64,000 nt of DNA from Lysinibacillus irui. GTDB taxonomy: Bacteria; Bacillota; Bacilli; Bacillales_A; Planococcaceae. Location of the stretch: assembly GCF_028877475.1 (NCBI RefSeq), contig NZ_CP113527.1, positions 1,853,501-1,917,500 on the forward strand. Reading direction: 5' to 3'. Positions 58,249 through 64,000 of this stretch are shown here, in pieces. The notes under the pieces are model-generated. The model was given only the letters and a program-made list of their open reading frames with translations. It had not been told where the DNA came from and made no database searches. Position 1 is the first letter of the stretch. Each line of letters opens with the position of its first letter. Both the position numbers and the translations under genes were made by a program.

Positions 58249-58280
58249 ACACCACAATCACTTTGATTGTGGTGTTATTT
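58249..58280 (+). terminator. Intrinsic terminator
   Basis: ACACCACAATCA / TGATTGTGGTGT perfect stem with a 3-base loop followed by T-rich sequence. Confidence 0.92.
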
Positions 58281-58331
58281 TAATTTGGTAATTTTTGGAC
58301 CAATGTCGAGGATACTTCGCTTTGAGGGGCG

Positions 58332-58655
58332 TATCCTGTAGCTTACAGTGTTCTATCTGTCACTTAGCGCGTGCTATCCGCTACTTTTCTGATTCTATCC
58401 GTCTAATTGAGCAATCTATCCACCAGAATAAAACGTATCCTCCACTTTGATTGCTCTATCCGTCACTAAGCGCGAGCTATCCGCTACTTTTCTGATTTTA
58501 TCCGTCAAATTGAGCAATCTATCCACCAGAATAAAACGTATCCTCCACTTTGATTGCTTTATCCGTTACAATGAGCGAGCTATCCACTACTTTTCTGATT
58601 TTATCCGTTACATTGAGCAATCTATCCACCAACATAAAGCGTATCCTCCATTATT
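58332..58655 (+). repeat. Array 4: ~15 units of the TATC 21-bp repeat
   Basis: Units such as TATCCGCTACTTTTCTGATTC and TATCCGTCAAATTGAGCAATC are 21 bp and one per cycle (TATCCACCAGAATAAAACG) is 19 bp, giving a 103-bp cycle (58354 to 58457). This equals the 103-bp cycle of array 3. The same TATCCxxCA heads are used, so it is the same family. Confidence 0.92.
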
Positions 58656-58767
58656 GGTCAACAGGTAGAGAGAGGCAACAGATATATTTACAAATATCAT
58701 CAATGCCTACTTTAAACAGAGGAATATATGTTAGAATTTATATAACTAATGAGAGGAGTTGGAAAAA

Positions 58768-58986
58768 TTGTCTTTATTTATTGTATTTTTAGGGATCATC
58801 GTTATTGTTGGTATCGTCAGTAATGTAAGTAAACAACACAATAAATCGAACGATCAATCACATCATATTCACTCAACAAACGATTTTCTAACCCATAATA
58901 CACAGATTTCCTCACAAGACAGCCATCATTGTGCTGATTCAAGTTCACCGACCAGTGATTCGTCCTGTGGCTCATCCGCTGACTGA
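58768..58986 (+). CDS. Small membrane protein with Ser/His-rich tail
   Basis: A 72-residue protein starting at TTG 58768, nine bases after GAGGAG. Residues 1-20 are a membrane helix (MSLFIVFLGIIVIVGIVSNV) and the rest is polar with many Ser, His and Asp (HHIHSTNDFL, DSHHCADSSS, SSCGSSAD) and two cysteines. This suggests an outside metal- or surface-associated tail. It is isolated between arrays 4 and 5. No family recognised. Confidence 0.68.
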   Translation: MSLFIVFLGIIVIVGIVSNVSKQHNKSNDQSHHIHSTNDFLTHNTQISSQDSHHCADSSSPTSDSSCGSSAD

Positions 58987-59047
58987 GTAGAAAATGGAAG
59001 ATAATTCTTTAAAAGTGTTGGATACTAGCTCGAAATAGTGACTGGAG

Positions 59048-59802
59048 TGATCAAGTTGGAGTGGAATGCGCTCCAAAGTGAGTTCAAGGTGATCCAAAGT
59101 AGTTAGGCCCCGCTCCAAAGCGAGGTCAAAGTGATCCAAAAGAGAGTGAACCCGCTCCAAAGTGAGTTCAAGGTGATCCAAAAGGGGTCTGACCCGCTCC
59201 AAAGCGAAGTCAAGGTGATCCAAAGTAGTTAGGCCCCGCTCCAAAGCGAAGTCAAGGTGAACCAAAAGAGTTAGAACCCACTCCAAAGTGGGGTCAAGGT
59301 GAACCAAAAGAGTTAGGCCCCGCTCCAAAGCGAAGTCAAGGTGATCCAAAGTAGTTAGGCCCCGCTCCAAAGCGAAGTCAAGGTGATCCAAAGTAGTTAG
59401 GCCCCGCTCCAAAGCGAAGTCAAGGTGAACCAAAAGAGTTAGGACCCGCTCCAAAGCGAAGTCAAGGTGATCCAAAGTAGTTAGGACCCCCTCCAAAGTT
59501 GGGTCAAGTGATCCAAAAGAGAGTGAACCCGCTCCAAAGTGAGAGCAAGGTGATCCAAAAAAGTGTGGACCCGCTCCATAGTTGGGTCAAAGTGATCCAA
59601 AAGAGAGTGAACCCGCTCAAAAGAGTGACCAAAGTGATCCAAAAGAGTATGAAGCCGCTCCAAAGCGAAGTCAAGGTGATCCAAAAGAATGGGAACTCGC
59701 TCAAAGGAGTGACCAAAGTGATCAAATAAAGTGTCAAACCGCTCCAAAGCGTCATCTAAAGTGATCCCAAAAAGTTACCCACCGCTCCAAAGCGAGGTCA
59801 AC
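59048..59802 (+). repeat. Array 5: ~36 units of the CCGCTC/GTGATC 21-bp repeat
   Basis: CCGCTCCAAAGCGAAGTCAAG alternates with GTGATCCAAAGTAGTTAGGCC (42-bp cycle; CCGCTC at 59110 and 59152). GTGATC at 59048 and GCGCTC at 59069 start the phase, and GTGATC at 59761 with CCGCTC at 59782 end it. It is the same family as array 2. Confidence 0.94.
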
Positions 59803-59859
59803 TGTTAAAAGCATATATTTCAGAATGCCCAAGACCTCCGTAGAACCTCCATTATCAAT

Positions 59860-59893
59860 AAAGCTGGAACCTAATATACAGGTCTCCAGCTTT
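59860..59893. terminator. Hairpin after array 5
   Basis: Perfect 9-bp arms AAAGCTGGA / TCCAGCTTT with a 16-base loop. No T tract follows; possible transcription end of the minus-strand remnant at 59909. Confidence 0.45.
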
Positions 59894-59908
59894 GGTTATA
59901 TGTACGAC

Positions 59909-60031
59909 TTATTTTAATTGTCTTGTTTTTGCATCTAGCATGTACTTAGCCAGATTGACATTAGGGGGAATTATACTTGCAGTCACTTGCCATTCAACGA
60001 GGGTTTTCTTAACTGTGTTAATCCTTTGTTT
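59909..60031 (-). pseudogene. Possible C-terminal gene remnant
   Basis: On the minus strand a 40-codon frame without a start codon encodes KQRINTVKKTLVEWQVTASI followed by IPPNVNLAKYMLDAKTRQLK and a stop, with a TGA just upstream. The composition looks like a real protein end. The remaining bases of 59803-60171 hold no other supported gene. Confidence 0.3.
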
Positions 60032-60171
60032 TCAGGAGCAGGTAATAAATATCTGGGACTGGTTTCTCTACAATTTCTATTTATTGCGCTGATTCATCGG
60101 TGATATGTTTGGCAATAAAGTAATGAATGGCTACGCATGGCTTGTAAAATGACAATTTACTTGGCTGAAAC

Positions 60172-60223
60172 AAAAGAAAACCGCTATGAGCAACATACTT
60201 CCTATGATATAGCGGCGCTTTTT
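60172..60223. terminator. Bidirectional terminator
   Basis: CCGCTAT (60181) / ATAGCGG (60215) hairpin flanked by AAAAGAAAA on one side and CGCTTTTT on the other; ends the minus-strand gene at 60231. Confidence 0.8.
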
Positions 60224-60230
60224 CATAGAA

Positions 60231-60461
60231 CTAAAAGAGTTGCAAGAGAATATAATTGATGATCCACCCTCCAATAAAACCAATTACCCCGGCGAACATT
60301 AACACACGTCCATGTGTTGTTGCTTCATAGTCTCTTTTCAGAACAACACCCATACAACATGCGACAATTCCTAAAAATAGGGGGAAAAAGCCAAGAGCTA
60401 GCACAGCCGATAGCCAGCCAATGGTTATTAGTATTTTTTTGCCGTTCTTGTCGTTATTCAT
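60231..60461 (-). CDS. DUF4190-like small membrane protein
   Basis: A 76-residue protein with two hydrophobic helices (ITIGWLSAVLALGFFPLFLGIVACCMGVVL and RVLMFAGVIGFIGGWIINYILLQLF) and the loop KRDYEATTHG. It is a paralog of the 61-residue protein at 44969, which shares the MGVVL-x-x-DY-x-A-x-x-HG loop but lacks the first 15 residues. ATG 60461 follows GGAGGTG. Function unknown. Confidence 0.8.
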   Translation of the reverse strand: MNNDKNGKKILITIGWLSAVLALGFFPLFLGIVACCMGVVLKRDYEATTHGRVLMFAGVIGFIGGWIINYILLQLF

Positions 60462-60872
60462 ATCGCACCTCCATTTCCTATCATATCCATTATATATAAT
60501 TTGTGGTCTTCGTATGTATGAAAAATATGTGTCCAGACATAGCGAAGTGGGTAATGGATTGTGCCAAAAATACCCCGGATAAAGATGGATAATTACAATC
60601 ACCAATCATAAGCTGGCATTCTATCTACCATTTGAAAAACGGCATCCCTTTTTCCTACAAATGGTTAACTAATTATTCTCACTAATAGGACAATAACGTC
60701 AAGTCCTACGATAATCGATGGAATCCGTTTGATGGAAAAATTTGTGGTTTGTGATACAAGACTACATTATGTGGGGGCTATAAGTTGTTTTAAAGATAAA
60801 CAAATAGCGCAAAGGGAACAAAATACCGTAATATAATAATAGGAACTGAAAAAATAGATTTAGAGGGGAACT
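60462..60872. other. Gap without a supported gene
   Basis: About 410 bases. One short minus-strand reading ending AVFQMVDRMPAYDW looks protein-like but lacks a start. The right part contains the promoter of the Nudix gene. No repeat or hairpin stands out. Confidence 0.4.
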
Positions 60873-61322
60873 ATGGGCTACATCATGGATTTACGTCGGG
60901 AGGTCGGCACGAAGCCACTGATCATGGTAGGCGCAAGTGTCCTCATTTTCAATGAAAACATCGAGCTACTTCTACAGCATCGTAAGGATAATGCGTGCTG
61001 GGGACTAATTGGTGGTTCGATGGAATTGGGAGAAACACTTGAAGAGGTGGCCATCCGGGAAATGTATGAAGAGAGTGGACTCATTCCTACTGACTTAGAG
61101 CTCTTAAACGTATTTTCTGGTCAGGAATTTTATTATCAATATCCACATGGGGATGAAGTTTTTAATGTCATTGCGGCATATGAATGTCGTAGCTTTTCAG
61201 GTGAATTAAAGTATGATGAAGAAGAAGCAATAGCGATAGCATTTTTTCCACTGGATCAGCTGCCTAAGAAGATGAGCCCGCCAGATCAACAAGTCATAAA
61301 TGATTATCTTCATAAAAAATAA
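60873..61322 (+). CDS. Nudix hydrolase
   Basis: A 149-residue enzyme. The complete Nudix box is GGSMELGETLEEVAIREMYEESGL. The strands before it, PLIMVGASVLIFNENIELLLQHRKDNACWGLIGG, are typical of the ADP-ribose pyrophosphatase/MutT subgroup, and FNVIAAYECRSFSGELKYDEEEAIAIAFFPLDQLP is the usual later acidic region. GAGGGG precedes ATG. It ends 35 bases before a PLP enzyme gene and may be in its operon. Substrate unknown. Confidence 0.92.
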   Translation: MGYIMDLRREVGTKPLIMVGASVLIFNENIELLLQHRKDNACWGLIGGSMELGETLEEVAIREMYEESGLIPTDLELLNVFSGQEFYYQYPHGDEVFNVIAAYECRSFSGELKYDEEEAIAIAFFPLDQLPKKMSPPDQQVINDYLHKK

Positions 61323-61357
61323 GCAATAGATAGAGAGAATTTGGAGGGACTAAAAAT

Positions 61358-62395
61358 ATGATACGATTTGAAAACGATTATGCGGAAGGCGCACATCCAA
61401 AAATTTTAGAGCAATTAGTAGCAACGAATGAAGAGCAATCACCAGGCTATGGGATGGATGAGCATTCGGAAAAAGCACGTGCCTATATTAAAAAAGCCAT
61501 TGCAGACGAGCAGGCAGACATCCACTTTTTAGTTGGAGGAACGCAAACGAATACTACTGTGATCGCCTCTATCCTGCGTCCACATCAAGGGGTAATTGCA
61601 GCAACAACGGGTCATATTGCGGTACATGAAACAGGGGCAATCGAAGCGACTGGTCATAAAGTTTTGACATTGCCAAGTGATGATGGCAAGTTAACGGCTA
61701 CACAGGTGAAAGCATGCATCGAAGGACATTGGCAAGACAGCACACATGAGCATATGGTGCAGCCAGGCATCGTGTACATATCACATCCTACGGAAAATGG
61801 CACGACATATAGTAAAGCAGAATTAACGGCTTTAAGCGACGTTTGTCGAGAGTATGGTCTGCCGTTGTTCTTAGATGGAGCCCGTTTAGGCTATGGACTT
61901 GTGGCGCAAGATAGCGATTTATCTTTAGCAGAGATCGCCAAGCTTTGTGATGTATTTTATATTGGTGGCACGAAAATGGGGGCATTGTTTGGCGAAGCCG
62001 TGGTGATTGTCAATCCCGCATACCAAAAGGATTTCCGCTACATGATCAAACAAAGGGGAGGGCTGCTTGCCAAAGGTCGCTTATTAGGCATTCAGTTTGA
62101 AACTTTATTTGAAGATCAACTTTATATGGATATTTCCCATCATGCTGTTGACATGGCGATGCTAATTCGCCAGGCATTTATCGACAAAGGTTTTGACCTG
62201 CGCTATGATTCAAAAACTAATCAGCAATTTCCGATTTTACCGAACAGCTTGCTCGCAACACTAGGCGAAAGTTACTCCTTCTCCATTTGGGAAGCATTCG
62301 ATGATCAACACACCGTTGTTCGCTTTTGCACAAGCTGGGCTACTAAAAAGGAGAATGTGGATCGTTTGATCGAGGACATTCAACAATTAGCCTAA
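61358..62395 (+). CDS. Threonine aldolase family PLP enzyme
   Basis: A 345-residue fold-type I PLP enzyme. Opening IRFENDYAEGAHPKILEQLVATNEEQSPGYGMDEHSEKARAYI is the low-specificity threonine aldolase pattern. The cofactor Lys is in CDVFYIGGTKMGALFGEAVV (about residue 206), the ring-stacking His in TTGHIAVHETGAIE, and the Asp in GLPLFLDGARLGYG. It would cleave threonine or related beta-hydroxy amino acids to glycine and an aldehyde. GGAGGG precedes ATG, and a terminator follows. Confidence 0.93.
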   Translation: MIRFENDYAEGAHPKILEQLVATNEEQSPGYGMDEHSEKARAYIKKAIADEQADIHFLVGGTQTNTTVIASILRPHQGVIAATTGHIAVHETGAIEATGHKVLTLPSDDGKLTATQVKACIEGHWQDSTHEHMVQPGIVYISHPTENGTTYSKAELTALSDVCREYGLPLFLDGARLGYGLVAQDSDLSLAEIAKLCDVFYIGGTKMGALFGEAVVIVNPAYQKDFRYMIKQRGGLLAKGRLLGIQFETLFEDQLYMDISHHAVDMAMLIRQAFIDKGFDLRYDSKTNQQFPILPNSLLATLGESYSFSIWEAFDDQHTVVRFCTSWATKKENVDRLIEDIQQLA

Positions 62396-62401
62396 TCATC
62401 C

Positions 62402-62431
62402 ACTGCACCTATTTGTTGGGTGCAGTTTTTT
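62402..62431 (+). terminator. Intrinsic terminator
   Basis: ACTGCACC / GGTGCAGT with a 9-base loop followed by T-run. Confidence 0.9.
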
Positions 62432-62485
62432 CCTAATATTCCCTCATGATTGCTATAATAGTAATGAAAGGAAAGGTGGTCATCC

Positions 62486-63037
62486 ATGACGCAGTATGTA
62501 GCACTTTTAAGAGGCATTAATGTAGGTGGGCACAATAAATTGAAAATGGCTGAATTAAGAGAAGCTCTTATACCACTAGGCCTGCAAAATATACGGACTT
62601 ATATTCAAAGTGGCAATATATTATTTGAATCAAGTGAATCGGAGGTACGCTTACAGCAGCAAATTCAAGAAACCATCCAAACAGCTTTCAATATCTCAAG
62701 TATCGTGATGATTAGAACTGCCGAAGAACTGCTAGCCATCGTAAAAAACTGTCCGTTTTCACCGCAAGACATAGCGGATGCAAGTGCTACAGCAACAGGG
62801 GAAAGTCTCCATGTCGCCTTACTGCCAATGGCACCTATGGAAGAGAATGGTGCTAAATTAGTAGCATATGAAAGTGAAAAAGAGCGTTGTATCATCAATG
62901 GCAGAGATGTCTATCTGTTATTTTACGATAGCATCCGTAATGCCAAGCTTAGTCAACAGCTGCCTAAACTGGAAGTACCAGCAACTGTTCGCAATTGGAA
63001 AACGATGATGAAGCTCGCTGCTATGGTGGATCAGTAA
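62486..63037 (+). CDS. DUF1697 domain protein
   Basis: A 183-residue soluble protein. The family signature is clear: YVALLRGINVGGHNKLKMAELREALIPLGLQNIRTYIQSGNILFES, then FNISSIVMIRTAEELLAIVKNCPF, and the end RNAKLSQQLPKLEVPATVRNWKTMMKLAAM. DUF1697 proteins are widespread but have no proven function. AGGTGG precedes ATG. It is followed 28 bases later by a small membrane gene, probably in the same transcript. Confidence 0.93.
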   Translation: MTQYVALLRGINVGGHNKLKMAELREALIPLGLQNIRTYIQSGNILFESSESEVRLQQQIQETIQTAFNISSIVMIRTAEELLAIVKNCPFSPQDIADASATATGESLHVALLPMAPMEENGAKLVAYESEKERCIINGRDVYLLFYDSIRNAKLSQQLPKLEVPATVRNWKTMMKLAAMVDQ

Positions 63038-63065
63038 GAATAATAAACAGTATTGGAGGGATAGA

Positions 63066-63275
63066 ATGAGACGAGATCAATTAAGTTATTTCATTTATCC
63101 AATTATCTATTTCATTGTAAGAACGTTTAATCAATGGAGAAAAGATCAATCTATCACGTGGGCAGAAAATACGGTGACACTGATTGGAACAATGGTCATC
63201 ATGTATGCTTTTATTTGGTTGTGGAATTGGTCAAAAAAGCCGTATCAATGGGGAAAGAACAAAAAGGAAACATAA
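63066..63275 (+). CDS. Small hypothetical membrane protein
   Basis: A 69-residue protein with two hydrophobic segments (LSYFIYPIIYFIVRTF and TVTLIGTMVIMYAFIWLWNW) and a basic tail (KKPYQWGKNKKET). GGAGGGAT precedes ATG. No family recognised. Confidence 0.75.
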   Translation: MRRDQLSYFIYPIIYFIVRTFNQWRKDQSITWAENTVTLIGTMVIMYAFIWLWNWSKKPYQWGKNKKET

Positions 63276-63352
63276 TACAGGAGAGCAAATTTCTACGCCC
63301 CTTGAAATGTTGCTCTTTGTAGCTGCTCAAAAAGTTACTTATCATTAATACA

Positions 63353-63384
63353 TAAAAAAACTGCAGTGAAATGAATCACTGCAG
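63353..63384 (-). terminator. Minus-strand intrinsic terminator
   Basis: On the minus strand CTGCAGTGA / TCACTGCAG with a 6-base loop is followed by TTTTTTT, downstream of the metallopeptidase gene. Confidence 0.88.
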
Positions 63385-63464
63385 CATAGAATTGGTTGAT
63401 ACCCTTTGAGGTTTTCATTAGTATTATAGCAAACTTCTTTTTTTCTGTATAGAAAACATTCCCT

Positions 63465-64000
63465 TTACATCATTTTTTGTAATGTTTGCATCATTATCTT
63501 ATGGAAGTTTTCTTTATCCCACAATAGGAAGGTTCGCTGTTCACCCAATTCGTCTACTAATTGTTTTACAAGACAATAACCTAAATAATAGGCTAGCCGA
63601 GTTGCTTGAAAATGCTGACCGCCATTGATGGAGAACCACTCTTTCCACACATAGGCTGCGTCATGTGTAGTTAAATCTATGAAAAATTGTTGAGCAATGG
63701 TCGATTGGTTCGTTTCAGCAAACTCCAGCCATTTTGGATCTTCTTCAAATGCAAAGTATTCATCTAATCTTGCCTGTACAACTTTTGTCGATAGATAAGT
63801 AGCGACCCCCTCCTGTAAAAGCCACGTAATAGGATGTACCCAATCAATTTTATCCCATTCAATCCCGTGCTTGTCGCTATACAAACAGTGTGCTACATGA
63901 CCAAATTCATGACCGATAATAATGTTTAGATGTCGCTCATGCTTAGGCATTTTCTCTAAGCAAAAAGCAACATCAGGGTTATATTGACGGTAAGTAAAAG
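63465..64000 (-). CDS. HEFGH zinc metallopeptidase-like protein (5' end outside window)
   Basis: The reading frame stays open to base 64000, so the N-terminus is missing; 178 residues are visible. The zinc motif is NIIIGHEFGHVAHCLYSDKHG (HExxH), and the downstream Glu in WLLQEGVATYLS about 30 residues later fits a gluzincin third ligand (E-G-x-A). This resembles DUF2268 and aminopeptidase-like proteins that lack a signal peptide. An internal ATG at 63950 exists, but the frame continues upstream with sensible sequence (YNPDVAFCLEK). A terminator follows on the minus strand. Confidence 0.82.
   Translation of the reverse strand, partial: FTYRQYNPDVAFCLEKMPKHERHLNIIIGHEFGHVAHCLYSDKHGIEWDKIDWVHPITWLLQEGVATYLSTKVVQARLDEYFAFEEDPKWLEFAETNQSTIAQQFFIDLTTHDAAYVWKEWFSINGGQHFQATRLAYYLGYCLVKQLVDELGEQRTFLLWDKENFHKIMMQTLQKMM

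Noticed and set aside
58972-59747. Repetitive minus-strand frames across array 5
   Set aside because: Heptad-like LDHLDFALERG repeats derive from the DNA period; no start signal.
59892-60092. 66-codon + strand frame after array 5
   Set aside because: No ribosome binding site, and unusual composition; the minus strand offers a more protein-like remnant.

Overview
The window looks like the chromosome of a low-GC, endospore-forming Bacillota of the Lysinibacillus/Planococcaceae type. This is inferred from AT-rich intergenic DNA, strong AGGAGG-type ribosome binding sites, frequent TTG/GTG starts, a SigB-type promoter on a gsiB-like gene, csaA, a cysteine-rich coat-like protein, and SLH-like segments on surface or lytic proteins. 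No rRNA, tRNA, intact insertion sequence, prophage or CRISPR array was seen.

Layout. 1-3155: a cobalamin late-assembly and salvage operon (cobU end, cobS, cobC-like phosphatase, a second CobU-like P-loop protein, an ECF S component and a probable alpha-ribazole kinase). 3238-6881: a cobalamin riboswitch and terminator in front of class I ribonucleotide reductase nrdA-nrdB, so B12 supply and deoxynucleotide synthesis sit side by side. 7042-7930: the first of five intergenic arrays built on a 21-bp period. 8059-11600: a heterodimeric ABC exporter. 11641-20427: small enzymes and lipoproteins, a two-component system, a DMT exporter, and a LysR/MFS divergent pair. 20523-22517: an esterase and a ring-cleaving dioxygenase, each behind a strong SigA-type promoter with an MhqR-like palindromic operator (quinone/electrophile stress). 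22824-23315: a ferredoxin-GNAT fusion, followed by array 2. 24053-27865 (minus): ECF sigma factor, ABC ATPase and FtsX-like permease, with overlapping genes and a probable ATT start for sigma. 28036-31576: an SRPBCC/DoxX, DUF4166, YndJ operon. 31738-36860: a chemotaxis receptor, a His-rich SLH-like membrane protein, a large beta-helix protein and a small protein. 36911-44922: mostly small enzymes (AAC(6')-type acetyltransferase, methyltransferases, Tag glycosylase, NAD-binding protein, isochorismatase-like hydrolase), an orphan gp25-like baseplate protein, a coat-like protein, and a repeated ~90-bp element in three copies. 45650-50978: AraC-type regulator, csaA, Nudix, array 3 and small proteins. 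51150-57995: DnaD-like protein, phosphotransferase, SLH-amidase, YHYH/copper-amine-oxidase-fold protein, DNA alkylation repair protein, gsiB-like stress protein and a HELGH metalloprotein. 58076-59802: two small proteins alternating with arrays 4 and 5. 60231-64000: small membrane proteins, Nudix, threonine aldolase, DUF1697, and a truncated HEFGH metallopeptidase.

The most unusual feature is the set of five arrays (about 42, 28, 40, 15 and 36 units). Their sequences fall into two families, but all keep a 21-bp step, equal to two turns of B-DNA, all are intergenic, and all point the same way on the + strand. Hand counts of spacings were exact 21 bp over long runs. Second is the ~90-bp element (40957-41045, 42840-42926, 45480-45566), one copy of which lies directly upstream of the coat-like gene. 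Both are reported as candidate undescribed elements; functions are not known.
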